A stretch of DNA of 64,000 bases from Dactylellina haptotyla (GCA_031310005.1 CM062386.1:2480001-2544000); one strand, 5' to 3'. Positions 24,940 through 36,761 are shown, counted from the stretch's first letter. Numbers and translations are program-made. The notes: generated by a model from the sequence alone, not told the origin.

Positions 24940-26982
24940 CTATCTTCCAATCTTACGTTTTTTCTTTCCGGCCTTCTGACTAGTATCCTTCTTCAACGGA
25001 TTCGGGTCGTCGCGGCAAAGAGGACAATACCATTTTACAGTCTTTGGCGGCTCCGCAGTCAAACCCACGCATTCCATATGAAACCATTCTTTGGGACACT
25101 ATGCAGAAAGTTAGCGCCCAGCTGGGCTCGGCATCAAAATCGCAGTGGCCATGGGGAACTCACATCCTCATTGTCACAGCCCACCATAGTACCAAAACTT
25201 ATCCTGTTGCACGAGCAATAGGTTGGTTCGTTGGGATCAATTGGCATGTCATCGTCGCCGTCATCATCATCATCATCATCATCACCATCATCACCATCAT
25301 CGCCATCATCACCATCATCATCATCATCATCATCATCTGGAAACCATTTAGTATTCGTTCGTTCGTGCGGATGTAACAGTGTTCCAGCTTACCATATTCC
25401 CTATCCTGCGTGGAAACTTCCACAGTCGATGGTTTCCTAACATTTCGTACACTTTGAGATTTCCGTGTTTCTGATCTCTCATGCGACATAATTACATCAC
25501 CTCGAGGGCCAGGTTTTCTTGAGGAAGATTCAGACGCATTCTTGTTAGCAAATACGTAGTCGGTGGTAGGCATCGCTTCGTCGTGCACGTTGCTCATGGC
25601 GTGGAGAGATGACCGTCTAACGCTCATTCTTTGTCGGATCCCTGGCTCGTCCATGGTATCCCCAGCGGTTTTTATCTCGGAGCCTTGCGCGGCAGCAGCA
25701 GCGGCAGCTTCTGCCTTCTCTCTTTCACGTTTTGCTCGCTTCATAACGTTTAACCTCATACCCTTGTTGTCTTGACTTCTTTTCAGTGCCCCTATTGCGA
25801 GACCTCCAGTTGAACCGCCCCCTTCCTCGAGAACCTTTTCAAAATCTGCCTTACTTTTCCCAGTTCTCCGAGCCCATTTGCGAAAACCTCGCACGCCACG
25901 TCCAAGCATTTCAAGCTGCTTAAGCATCATAGCATCCGACGGCTGCCAGGAGGAGTTTTTCTTCATTCTCTTCCGCAAAACTGCGAGCTCCAAGGGCTGT
26001 AGCTCGAACCAAGGGAGGCGTCGTCCGTCTTCAGTAAAGCAATGAGTAAGCGACGATTTCCGGTCTGTCTCCGAGATAGCAGCTTGTGGATTTGCTGAGT
26101 GGTCCCAATCTGATTCGCTACTAGACTCCGGTAACATCTGCTGGACGTTTGATGACCCTAGTTTCGTGTCCTTGCCTTTCCTGTGAGATTGTAGCGAAGC
26201 CCGGGGTTTAGATTTTTCCTCGGCCACTCTAGCCGTAGACCTCTTCCTCGAGGATGACGATAGCCTCGTGGGCATTATCTGGCCTCGGTTTACACCTTGG
26301 CGAGCCGAGGAAGATACCGATGCCCTCCGTTGTCCATCTAGCCTAAGTGTGATGCGCATTTGGGAATCGGATTGGTTGGAAGTCCCGCTATTCTTGACGT
26401 CAGAAATCAGACCTTGCCTTGGAACCACGTTGATCTTTTGCAAGCGACGGATGATATCAGAAAGTCTATTGAAATGCCGGTCAACCTAGAATTCGCCCCA
26501 AAATAAGGGGGGTGAGCTGGGGGGTTGCTACACATCAATCTTGATATCGAGGACAAAAGGGAGGTTATCCTACGGTTTCATAAAGCCGGATAGCCTCGGC
26601 GACGCTTTCCTCGCGATCCGCGAGTCCGGAATTCAGGGGATTTGCGATACCCTTTCGCAAGTCTTTAACCTGATCCTGGATCAAACTCGCGGATGCCAAG
26701 GTAGAAGGGTCACCTCTTTCCGCAAGTGCACAATAGTCGCTCGCGATTTCATGGACTGCAGCGGCGCATAAGCCATAGTCCCGATCGAGCTTATTAATTA
26801 GGCCCAAGGATCGTGTGATATCACAGTGAAGATATTCTGTGTCTTCGAGAAGAGTCAGTGTTGGGGGTAATTCTGGTTGGCGTGGTTAAGGGGCTCTCAC
26901 AGTCGATGTACTCGGATACAACAGAGTGTGCATCCGGATTGATTCCGGGAGACATCGGTGCTGCTGCCAAATCTATATCCAT
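24940..26982 (-). CDS. ING-family protein with N-terminal ING domain and C-terminal PHD finger
   Basis: Five exons on the minus strand: 26901-26982, 26574-26842, 25393-26485, 25164-25336 and 24940-25098, about 591 residues. The ING segment begins [20 protein letters not shown] and ends near residue 150. A long basic/serine-rich middle includes an Ala tract. The PHD finger (about 522-567) starts YCSCNR, continues MVGCDNED and [13 protein letters not shown], and ends WYCPLC; the tail is lysine-rich. Known for the family: the PHD finger reads H3K4me3 and ING proteins are subunits of NuA4 (Yng2) or Rpd3L (Pho23) complexes. I cannot decide between these by eye, and this protein is about twice the yeast length, as in other filamentous fungi. 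A 29-residue Asp/Gly tract (about 482-510), encoded by a trinucleotide repeat, sits immediately before the PHD finger at a splice acceptor. Confidence 0.9.
25251..25336. repeat. Trinucleotide (ATC/GAT)n microsatellite inside the ING gene
   Basis: About 85 bases of ATC units with a few ACC/GCC variants on the plus strand. On the coding strand it reads GAT/GAC with occasional GGT/GGC and gives the Asp/Gly tract. The repeat ends exactly at the acceptor AG of the preceding intron. Confidence 0.9.
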
Positions 26983-28006
26983 CGTTGGTACTAGAGGCCA
27001 TATGGGGGGGTTGAGCTTCGATGTAATATGTCAGGACGAGGTTTGAATGCGACGCGCGCTAACTTGGGCCCATCTGCTCAAAATAGCGGCTCCACATGCA
27101 GGGAGGGAACACCCTGCCACCACCAACGCCAACACAAAACGCATCTGCAGCTGAATGCCACAAGCAAACAGCACGCCAACACAAACGGCGAAGTGCAAGC
27201 AATTTTGGGGGAAACTCCGCAAGTGTTAGCTTGGCTGCACTGCCAACTAATAGCAAGCGGTCCTGCTCATTTACATTACACGACAGAGATGCAGCTGCAG
27301 CTGCAGGTTACCCCGTGAGGCAAACAAACAGCATTAGGAGCAGGTGCAGGAGCAGGAGCAGGAAGCGGGGGAGGGGAGCAATGATTCCATAAGCTTTAGG
27401 CTCAATAAATACTCTGCAACGGGCACATAAATGAAGGGAGCTTCATAGGAAGGGACCGCCACCACAACATAACAACGGATAGCTCTGCAACCATAAAGTA
27501 CTTGCTTCTTACCTACACACGCCCTATGGTAATGCTCTCGCGCAGCTTCCAAGTGCTTGTTCCTTTTAACCTCCTCATCTTTCATTTCCTTTTGTCTCGT
27601 AGCATACCCAGACAAATTCCTACGTAAAACCAAGCGCCAGAGCTATTCCTCCAATAACCAAGCCTGGTCCCATTTGCGCTCACCCCAACCAACCAATCCA
27701 TCAACCAATCAGCCAAATCAACCTTAGCCAATCAGCCAATCAACCAATTCCCTTTCTGGTCCTGTGCAACACCATCTTCCTTGCTGTTTCTAGTGCTCCT
27801 CCAAGCTCAGAAAGTCATCAAGACACAAGACCCTTTTCTTCTCATATTTGCTCTTGACGTCCGAGCCCCTTCATCGTCCTTGCAAGGCCTAGCCATATCC
27901 ACCAGCAATCATATCTCATACATGCAACCACTCCAACAGTTCTAGGAGAGTCGCGCAATAGTATTCCGAAGTAGACTACTATCACGCCAGTATAGCCAAG
28001 CTGCTC
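26983..28006. promoter_or_regulatory. Divergent promoter of the ING (-) and nuclease (+) genes with a CCAAT-box cluster
   Basis: About 1 kb with no gene. Six CCAAT boxes start at 27651, 27693, 27705, 27728, 27736 and 27744; the last three form an 8-base tandem. CCAAT is the target of the fungal HAP/CBC complex. The nearer gene is the nuclease, whose assigned start is about 260 bases downstream. Short CAG-type repeats lie at about 27,288-27,365. Confidence 0.6.
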
Positions 28007-29228
28007 ATGGATCTCATCAACCCCCCTAAATATTGCCCTCTTAAAACTGTTCGACGCTGGCCATACAGAAAAACTTCCCGGACTGGCCAGGCCGCTTTGA
28101 AACGGTTTTTTGACAAGGAGCCATTTTTCAACCAACCATGGGACATGTGGGTAGACTATCGACAACATGAACGCAACAGACACTAACTCGAGATGCGCAT
28201 AGATATGTGGTAGAGTCCTCTGAATCGGGCTTTGTCTGTGACATGGTCGTTCCCTTCGATCAGGTCAGGGGCTTTTTCGAAAGAACCCAAATTCAAACTG
28301 CGGTGAATTTGTCCACCACTGACCCTGATCTAATACTCAATCCAAACTGCGAATCTCCGAGAATGAGTATTCGGTTTGTTGGGACTTCACGAACTCTAAG
28401 CGACTACGAACTCTTGTGTAAAACGCACCCAATAAAAGAATATCGGCAAAATATGACTTCTAAGCGAGAGACTGGCCGCACAAAGTCTGCAAAATCCGCA
28501 AAATCGGAGACGAAGCGCCAGGCACAAATCCAAAATCGGCTCAAGATGTTAAAGTCCGCCAGAGAAATTGTTGCAGGTGGGCAGGACTTTGCTTTCTTCT
28601 CAATAGATATAGAGAGTTGGGAAAAAAACCACGATATCATCACAGAAGTTGGAATAACACGCTATCTACCTCAGAAGGGTGGCTGGATGGTTAATTCATC
28701 CAGTAGCGAAATCGAAAGCGACCACATAATCATAAAAGAGCATAGATTCTACAAAAATGGTGATTACGTCGCGGACGCCTCTGGGAATTTTGAGTTTGGG
28801 GATTCACGATTCGTTCCACTTACAGACCTGAAGGCCACCATAGCATCATTCATGAAAACACCATCTACGATTGAACGCCAGTTTGTCCTCGTTGGACATG
28901 ATGTCAATGTAGATATCGAGTATTTACGCAAGCTAGGCTACGACTTGGAGACCATCGGTTTCGCGGTCGTGTTTGATACTGTGGAGATGTGGAAAGCTAT
29001 GGCAGGTACTCTAAATGGAATTAGCCTCAATAGGTTGTGTGGGGAACTAAACATACCGGCTTGGAATTTACACAATGCAGGTAAGCTGCTAGGGCCATGA
29101 GCGACTCTGAGATAATAGGTTGTACTAATGAGACAGTAGGGAATGATGCACGCTATACGATGACTGCATTTTTGGAAATGGCGGCTCGATTCAGACCGGA
29201 TATCGAAATAACAAACATGGACGAGTAA
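28007..29228 (+). CDS. Gfd2/YDR514C-like protein with DEDDh ribonuclease H-like domain
   Basis: Three exons, 28007-28146, 28203-29080 and 29140-29228, about 368 residues. The first exon was found from the motif RFFDKEPFFNQPWDMW; splicing at GTGGGT restores PWDIYVV in the next exon, and that intron contains CACTAAC as branch site. The nuclease fold starts at about residue 178 with FFSIDIE (Asp182, Glu184), continues with GHDVNVDIEYL (Asp280) and ends HNAGNDARYT, all expected acidic/His positions of a DEDDh exonuclease. A Lys/Arg-rich linker precedes it. Fungal relatives are poorly characterised; yeast Gfd2 was linked to mRNA export. The reading frame is open a short way upstream of 28007 (from about 27962), so an additional 5' exon cannot be excluded. 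Confidence 0.82.
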
Positions 29229-30799
29229 TCATGGGTTTCTTATCCCTCGAAAGAGCCTGTTAGAGACCACGCTTCTAAACAGGAACCCCGCATGGTTTAC
29301 AACGAAGTCGACGGAAATCCTGCTTTTTTATAATTGAGGAAGGGGATATGCGACGTGAAAGCTTCTGTGGGTGTGCTATTCGGGATATTTAAATCTTTAG
29401 TGATGTGGGTGGACGTGGGCATCGCCTAAAGTCACACGTTCAAACACCGTGTTCTGGGAGCAAAATCGGATCAGAATGGTCTTTGTCAATCCACGTAGAT
29501 TTAGGTGGATATAGAGTAAACATTCGCAAAAACGGTGCATGAAACTAATACCAGGATTTGATTTTACAGTCCTAAGGAGTTAAACAAGTACCTTCGGGTG
29601 TATGTTTGTGTGTGAGCGTAACGGTCTTGTGCGTGTTATTTTTTAACGCTTGTGTTGAGGATGTGCGTATTAGTCTGCCGTTGGATATCATTTTGCCCTA
29701 AATAGCAATGAGGGAGCAACAATTACCTATGAGGGTAATTTTCCCTTTTTTTTTCTTTTCTTTTTCTTCTTTTTTTTTTTTCTTTCTTACTCACTTTTCT
29801 CTCCCAATTGACGATCGAAAAACCACCCACCTCACTCCATCATCACCACCGCTCCGCCTTTCACCACCGCCGCCTTCACCGACACCCCCTTCCTCCCCTC
29901 CAAATACCCCCGAAACTGCGACTTATCGCTTCCTTATCCCCATTCTTCACCTCTCCTCTTTTTTCTCCCCCGCCTTCATCACATCCTCTCTCCCTCCACC
30001 GTCGCTGCCCCAGCTTTGCTACATCAGAGTTGTGCTTAGCTGTCGCTATTATCAACACACCAATACCAACCGATCGCGCCGACCAAAAGGTATAGCTTGC
30101 CACAATTACTCCTCCATATCCCCGATTATTGGGTTTGTTTCCACATTGTAAAGCGCAAGGTCTAGCACACGGTAGAGGCCGCAGGAATCAACTCGATTCC
30201 TCTCTCGATCCCAATAGGCTGTTTTCATTTAGATTTGGGGTCATTTCGAGATCACCCTGCCCTTCGAAACATACTGTCCAATATTTATTGCTATTCCCCG
30301 CCTATCGCTCTCTCTCAATTAAAGGGTGAAGGAAAGAACCACAACATCTTAGGAGGCTTGCTTTTAATATTGCATTAATCCAACTTGAGCTGATGTGATG
30401 GCCACTTTACCATCAGTGATGACCACTCCCCGCAGCCAGGACGTTACTGACTTGAAGCTCACAAAAGCAGACTCGCGAGGTTTCACTAGCACCAGTGCAG
30501 CAGCTCCACAGATTCTTTGTCGGTATCCCTATCGGCCATATCCCTCACGCACTTAACTTTCAAAAGTTCGACCTTAGCAGATCACCGCAATTGACCGTAT
30601 ATTTCTACCTGTTGAAACTCAAAACCTCCGATTTTCTAGAATTAATTTCATCAACGTTTCCATTCCGTTGCAAGAGCTACATCCCAAGGTAAGCTCCCGT
30701 TTAATTTCCTGAGTTCCATCTACCAGCTAACCTCCCCAATGTCTCTTCCTTTGTCAAAAGCCCGCTTGAATAGCTCACACTTGAACAACTCAATTCAAT
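29229..30799. other. Intergenic region with pyrimidine-rich leader of the KH gene
   Basis: No gene supported. Between about 29,740 and 30,030 the plus strand is strongly C/T-rich, typical of fungal promoters and leaders. A GTAAGC donor-like site near 30,690 followed by CAG sites suggests a possible intron in the 5' UTR, which I cannot confirm. Confidence 0.5.
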
Positions 30800-32024
30800 A
30801 TGTCCGTTGAGGAAAAGAATGCTCCTACCGATGTCTCGAACATCTCCAACAAATTGCAAACCATGTCAGTGAATGATGGCCAGGATCGAGAAACCGAACC
30901 CGGAGAGTCTGCTCGTACGAATGAGGAATACGCCCAGTCGCCTTTGACACTCCGCGCTATTGTTTCTTCGAAAGAAGCGGGCGTTATCATTGGAAAAGCA
31001 GGAAAGAATGTTGCGGACCTCCGAGATGAAACCGGTGTCAAAGCTGGTGTCTCTAAGGTTGTACCTGGAGTCCATGATCGTGTTTTGACTGTCACTGGTA
31101 ATTTGGAGGGAGTTGCGAAAGCATACGCCATCGTTGCTCAGACTCTCGTTGATAGCCCCCCTGGAGCAATCCCTGCCACGCCAATGGGCACCCATCGTAA
31201 GTTTTTCCAAATAAATCAGAATGAAAGAGATTTAAAGAGAGAAAAAGAAGACGTATGCGTCTGCTAACGTCTTTGGCACTCTAACAGCTGTCCGCCTCCT
31301 CATCTCTCACAATCAGATGGGTACTATTATTGGCCGCCAAGGTTTGAAAATCAAGCATATTCAAGATGTTTCCGGAGTTCGTATGGTTGCACAGAAGGAG
31401 ATGCTACCACAGTCTACTGAGCGCATTGTCGAGGTACAAGGCTCAGCTGAAGGTATTCGACTCGCAGTGTGGGAAATCGGAAAATGCTTGGTGGACGACT
31501 GGCAGCGGGGAACAGGGACAATATTGTATAATCCTGCTGTTCGATCAAATTCCGGACCTGGAGCTGGTTCCAGCTCCGTAATTTCGAACGGCGGTACCGG
31601 TACATCGTCATCAGCCGATAGATTTTCTAACGACCGGCCCAACCGAGGACCTGTCCGTACCGGAAACGGAACCGACTTCTCGGAACCGACTACGCCATTT
31701 CCAAGACGTGGTCATTCGGATTCTACATCCCGAAACTCGACTCAACCCGCTAATACGGAAAATGGGGAAGAGATACAAACCCAGAACATCAGCATACCTG
31801 CTGATATGGTCGGTTGCATCATCGGCAGAGGTGGAAGCAAAATCTCAGAGATTCGCAAGAGCTCTGGGGCTAGAATCAGCATCGCGAAAGCTCCGCATGA
31901 CGATACCGGTGAACGAATGTTCACTATAGTCGGCAGTCCGACGAGCAACGAGAAAGCTTTGTACCTTCTCTACGAGAACCTTGAAGCGGAGAAGATGCGT
32001 AGGTCGCAGGGCAGCCAGGACTAG
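30800..32024 (+). CDS. Triple KH-domain RNA-binding protein (Rnc1/Pbp2-like)
   Basis: Two exons, 30800-31196 and 31288-32024, about 377 residues; intron GTAAGT...ACAG. Three KH domains occur at about residues 49-117, 134-204 and 297-365, each with an intact GXXG loop (IIGKAGKNV, IIGRQGLKI, IIGRGGSKI). A Gly/Ser/Asn-rich spacer separates KH2 from KH3. Relatives include S. pombe Rnc1, yeast Pbp2/Hek2 and human PCBP proteins, which bind C-rich mRNA elements and affect stability or translation. The splice is supported because it restores the start of KH2 (PVRLLISHNQMGTIIG). Confidence 0.92.
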
Positions 32025-32823
32025 AGGATCCTGGATGTTCTTTCTTCTCGATTTCATTGTCGTGTCTTCGCTCCGGACTACAACCCCCATTACTTTCATG
32101 AAAATAACCGCCGTTATTAAATCTTCCCTTGAACCCTTATCGATAAAATAGCTCATTTTGCCCTCAAAAGATCCTAAAAGAAAAAAGAAAGAAAAAAATC
32201 GTCGCCTAAAGCGGGCTCAAGTCTCATGGAGCCCAAACGTTCTACTACATCCCGCATTTCCTCTCGGTTCCCCCCATAATGCACACTATTTTTCACCTGC
32301 GACTTTCTTGCCCCCGTTTCTTAAATCCACTCTCAACATATATTGGCCAGGCAAACTCATCTCTGGTGGTCGTTTGTCATGGGTACGTTTGCTGCATGGG
32401 GCCATCGACTCAGTATTATGAGTGCACACCCATGCTAGATTCGTACTTTCTTGTTTCCTTGTCTCCTTATCATGAATTGCCGTCTGATATCCTAGATATG
32501 TTTAGGACGGTGCACTTCAGTGTCAACTATTTGTCTCGTTCTTTGTGGAGCTTTGAAAAAAGAATCACTTGTTCGGAATCTGTTAAGACCACTTAATTCA
32601 AAGGGTTTGGTAGGAAAAGAAAATGGAGTTTCTGGGTCAATCGCGTGGAATCTGTTTCTTAGGAGTTGGAACTTGTAATCCAGAAATTAAACAAATGATC
32701 AGAATTTCTTCATGGTTTCTAGGAGGGTAACTTGTTATATTCATCTTGTTAGTTATGATAATATATATATTATCATGTGTGCAAGCGCGACCTCTAACTC
32801 CCAAACACCCCGATCACAGAAAC
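32025..32823. other. Convergent intergenic region between the KH gene and ku80
   Basis: About 0.8 kb with 3' UTR-like T-rich sequence and a short palindromic AT run (gataatatatatattatc) at about 32,757-32,775. No gene seen. Confidence 0.5.
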
Positions 32824-34920
32824 TTATCTACCATAATAAAATTTATTAGACTCGTCAATGGTGACGCTCGAGCGTTCGTCTTCGCCCGGAAGAACGAGCC
32901 CCAACCTTTCTTTTCTGACCTTCGACCAAAAGTCTCTTCTATCCGTCTCAACAAATAGCTTTAGGTCCCTCACAAAGACGTCATAAAGCTCGAAGACCTC
33001 GAAGGTTATGCATTCCTCCCGTAAAACTTTCAAGCATTCCACAGCATAACCATATTGCATATCTGCTACACTGGTTCGTATGATATCTTTGATTATTTCA
33101 CCCATTTGTTGAACCAGGTCCCGAATATCCTCATTCTTCTGTACGGATGCTATCATTTGCCGGAACTCGGGGATCGGGTTATCTCTATTAATTCGTTGGG
33201 ATTTGGTTCTCTCCTCCAGAAGTTTTCCAATGTCAAGACCAGACAGGGGCTTGTCTCTTCCAATCTTCTTTCCTTTTGCTTTGGTTGGAATGAATTTTAT
33301 ATCTGCAGACTGCTTCAACCTAGCCAGATCCTCTTCAGGGTCCAGGCTACTGGGCACGGTCGAATATCTAACGAGGACAGGGTTGATCTCCGGAATTGTA
33401 GTTTCATCGGTGTAAGTAGCGCGAGAACGAATTACCTGCTGTATTCTATGGAGCAGGGGTGAAAACATGTCGTCGGGTTGCGCAAATGGAAGCGATTCAT
33501 CATTTGCACCCTCTAGATTGGTCAGATCCATCGCATCGACATAGTCGTTCATTGCTTCCTGGAGCTCTTCGGTAGGAATCAGTCGATGTTTTGCAAGAGT
33601 TTTACCTGTGATCGTCTTCACTGTATCCAAAGGTGCAAATTTATACTGCCGCATATCTTCCCCAAATGGAAGTTGCACGTCAACCAAACATTCGTATTCC
33701 GGTTCGATCACCGGTGCCATAGCGATCATAACAGGTGGTTTATCGTCTTTTATCACAAGCCTGCCCAAAGCTAAAGAGTCTAGCTCATACAACGCATGGA
33801 TAAATGAAGACAGGGCCATAATAGCCTTATCGTTAGCTTTAGATGCAACTATCATGTTGCTGTTTGAGAGGCCAAGCGGTCTATCGAATCCCGATCTAGG
33901 GATAAAGCCAATGATTTTGAGACTAGTAAATGTTTCAAATTTTACAATCTCTTGGTCTTCGGCACTTATTGGAACGATCGTCCTGCCGTATAAATACCCT
34001 TTCGCCATTTCCTCGCGATCGATATCGACTGATTTACCTGGCGCACCATCGTCTTCGACTTGATAGGTCCTTGTGTTTCGGATTTTTTGAAGACCATCAC
34101 CAACGGAAGTTTCTTCCGTGGATACCGCAAAACTAGAAGCACTTGGGGGTTTGGCTACCATTGTTCGTGGATACCGTTCAACATCGATAAGAAGGGCAGA
34201 ACCTGGATTGCTCAATTCATCCCCAATAGTTAAGCGTCCTCTAAATGAGGGAACGGGGCGTGTTTTCTTAGTACGAGGTCGCTGAATTTCTTCAATAGCT
34301 TCGGCTATCGTGCCAAATGCCCCCCCACATTCTTCACAGAGCTTTTTCAAAGAGGTCTCGTTCTGAGCCTTTTGAGGAAGTTTGTCCTCCTCCTTATAAC
34401 CGAATTCCGGATCATCAAAATCGACTCCTAGGACCGTAAGATTGATCCCCTGATCTTTTATTTGCTTGACAATATCATCGATACCTTCGAAGTCAAAATT
34501 ACCGGTACCATTTGTCAATAATACTATATTTCGGATGTACTTGAGTTTTTTGCAGTACTTTTCGATAATATCAATAGCCACTACGAGAGCTGAAATTCCA
34601 TCACCCTTCTCACCCCGGTTTGCGTAAAGCATTTTCTGAAGCTCGCGTATTTGAGGCATTAGAAATTGGCTCATGGGGCTTAGTACACCGATATTTTGAT
34701 AGCTATCGTCGTTCTCAACTAGGCCATTGTCGCTAGCGTCTGTTCTGAATCCTACAACGGCAATAGTATCCATTTTTCGACCATTCGAAACCGTCGTGGT
34801 TATTCTATCCCATAGATATCGCAAGGTGTAATCCAAATCCGATTCTGCTCTATGATTATGGTAATATGTCATCGACAAAGCAAGATCGATAACATAAACC
34901 GTAGCCTGTTTATCAGCCAT
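32824..34920 (-). CDS. ku80: Ku80 subunit of the Ku DNA end-binding heterodimer
   Basis: A single uninterrupted frame of 698 residues starting MADKQATVYVIDLALSM. The N-terminal von Willebrand-like alpha/beta domain runs to about residue 225 (IVLLTNGTGNFDFEG, VLGVDFDDPEFG). The central Ku core follows with YLYGRTIVPIS, SNSNMIVASKANDKAIMALSSFIHALYELDSLALGRLVI and KFAPLDT. The C-terminal arm and helical Ku_PK_bind-like region include RDLVQQMGEIIKDIIRTS, and the protein ends SNKFYYGR. Known role: with Ku70 it rings broken DNA ends, starts non-homologous end joining and protects telomeres. Length is normal for the fungal family. It is the last intact gene before the AT-rich block, with its start codon about 0.8 kb from the compositional boundary. 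Confidence 0.96.
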   Translation of the reverse strand: MADKQATVYVIDLALSMTYYHNHRAESDLDYTLRYLWDRITTTVSNGRKMDTIAVVGFRTDASDNGLVENDDSYQNIGVLSPMSQFLMPQIRELQKMLYANRGEKGDGISALVVAIDIIEKYCKKLKYIRNIVLLTNGTGNFDFEGIDDIVKQIKDQGINLTVLGVDFDDPEFGYKEEDKLPQKAQNETSLKKLCEECGGAFGTIAEAIEEIQRPRTKKTRPVPSFRGRLTIGDELSNPGSALLIDVERYPRTMVAKPPSASSFAVSTEETSVGDGLQKIRNTRTYQVEDDGAPGKSVDIDREEMAKGYLYGRTIVPISAEDQEIVKFETFTSLKIIGFIPRSGFDRPLGLSNSNMIVASKANDKAIMALSSFIHALYELDSLALGRLVIKDDKPPVMIAMAPVIEPEYECLVDVQLPFGEDMRQYKFAPLDTVKTITGKTLAKHRLIPTEELQEAMNDYVDAMDLTNLEGANDESLPFAQPDDMFSPLLHRIQQVIRSRATYTDETTIPEINPVLVRYSTVPSSLDPEEDLARLKQSADIKFIPTKAKGKKIGRDKPLSGLDIGKLLEERTKSQRINRDNPIPEFRQMIASVQKNEDIRDLVQQMGEIIKDIIRTSVADMQYGYAVECLKVLREECITFEVFELYDVFVRDLKLFVETDRRDFWSKVRKERLGLVLPGEDERSSVTIDESNKFYYGR

Positions 34921-35750
34921 AGCGACGACGGTATTCTGGTATTCTTCGGTAGTTGCAAGGTTTTTGGCGGTATAGGCAAGCGCAGCTATATGGGGGAGCT
35001 GGAGTCAATGAAAAATAGAACGGGGGTATCGAAAGCCTTTTAGATGTTTTGCGAATTTGGTTTTAAACTTTCAAATGGTTGTGAAGATACCGTAGGACCT
35101 GCCAATATATTGCAATAATGTAACCATTAACGGTCCGAAATCCGTAGATACAGCTAAATTAATAATTGTGGACTCTATGAACTTGCTCTAAGTTCTTCAG
35201 ATGCTAAGTGGGGGACCTCGAGGTATAAATAGTTAATGGTATGTAATTAAGTTCTCAAAAACTGAAAAGTTGTATGACTTTGGGGCTATATCGTTTGAGT
35301 CACCAAACCGCGCTTTCATCACAAGACGCGTCTTTATGAATGTATTCACGTGACTAATTAAATGCCCAACAAGGTCCCATTTATTTTTGATTTAATCCAG
35401 TTTACTAAATTAAGATCAAAGACTTTTTTTCCTATAACAAAAGAGTAACACAAAAAAATGTATTGTACTAAACAGAAACTTGTCCATTTAGAAATCTCGA
35501 AATCAGTGGAAGTTATTTTGTCATTGAAATAAGTCAAGTGTAAGTATCGCGGAGCGACCCTCGAGTCATATCGATCTTGTAACTTGCATTACACTATTCC
35601 TCTTATGTTGCTTTAACAGCTCACTTGGCGTTATTCAACGATCAACTATAAAGGCACATTCAACCCTTCTTTGAATTTATATTTTTGAATTTTATATAAG
35701 TTATTACAAGTGAATAGTGGCATCATCCACTAAGGGTTTGACTGTAGAAA
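34921..35750. other. ku80 upstream region and transition into AT-rich DNA
   Basis: No gene seen. Base composition falls gradually from ordinary to AT-rich, and after about 35,750 nearly all bases are A or T. The ku80 promoter must lie here; a CACGTG E-box core is present at about 35,347-35,352. Confidence 0.55.
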
Positions 35751-35923
35751 AATTGATTGTTTTTATTTTTTAAATTATATAATTTTTTATAATTTTATAT
35801 TTAATAGTATAAATGAAATATATAATTTAATTGTTTTTTTTATTTTTATATTAATTTTTTAATTAATTTTTTTAATTATATCTTTAAAATTTTTAATAAT
35901 AGTTAAATGTGGACTGCAGGCAC

Positions 35924-36150
35924 TAGTGTTGGAAGTGGTATGGTAAAAACCATACCATACTATACCATTACCATATAATAATAATAAATAATATGGAAAA
36001 TTTTTTTTTTTTTCAAATAATAATAATATATAATATGGAATACTTTTTTAAAAATAATATAATAAATAATATAATAAATTTAATTTTTAATAGTATAGTA
36101 ATGGTATGGTAAATTAATTTTTTTTAAAGTGGTATGGTAAATGGTATGGT
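35924..36150 (+). mobile_element. Fragment of the hAT-like DNA element (one end only)
   Basis: From TAGTGTTGGAAGTGGTATGG onward, about 230 bases align with the left end of the element at 39,711, differing mostly by G/A and C/T. No matching right end or target duplication is found, so this looks like a truncated copy. A GC-richer segment (about 36,155-36,213) of unknown origin follows it. Confidence 0.7.
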
Positions 36151-36649
36151 AAACTTGAAATTGTAAGGATTACGTATCAGGCAGTACAGGCCAAATTCGC
36201 CCATACCACTTTGTATATATATTTATAAAACGGATTTAATATATTATAATTTTAAATTATTGAATATCAACTTTATAAACTTATATTTATATATATTTAA
36301 TAATAATATTATTATAGTTAAAACTTCTATATATTATCAATATTATTTTTTAATAATTATAAAATTTTTAATTTACAAAAATTCTTTTATTATTATATAT
36401 ATTATATTATATATTATTATTCAAATTTAATTCTTTACTTTTATATAAATAAAATAATAATTTTTTTTCTAATAAAATATAAACTTACAATAAATAATAA
36501 TAATTATTAAAACTAACTCAAACAATTTATATTTGATTTATATATATAATTAAAAATAGATTATATTTTTTACAATTTTGTAAAAAAATCTTTAATAAAA
36601 CCTTTAATTATGTTAAAAATTACTTTATTAATTATAATAATAATAACAA

Positions 36650-36761
36650 TGTCACAACATGGCAGCGACAACCACTGTGGCAATAGAACAAAAAGTTCGC
36701 AAATGATCTTCTACAAAGATCATGTCGCTTACACTATATATGGACTGTTACAACTGTAACA
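36650..36761. mobile_element. 112-bp TG...CA element with 5-bp target duplication (solo mini-LTR?)
   Basis: The segment begins TGTCACAACATGGCAGCGAC and ends TTACAACTGTAACA. It is flanked on both sides by AACAA (36645-36649 and 36762-36766). GC content is near normal, in contrast with its surroundings. The terminal dinucleotides and 5-bp duplication fit a solo LTR of a small retroelement. No second copy is seen in the window. Confidence 0.6.

Noticed and set aside
35924-36222. A complete ~300-bp hAT MITE ending at the 'ccataccacttt' near 36,203-36,214.
   Set aside because: The putative right end matches the inverted repeat poorly and no 8-bp duplication flanks the pair.
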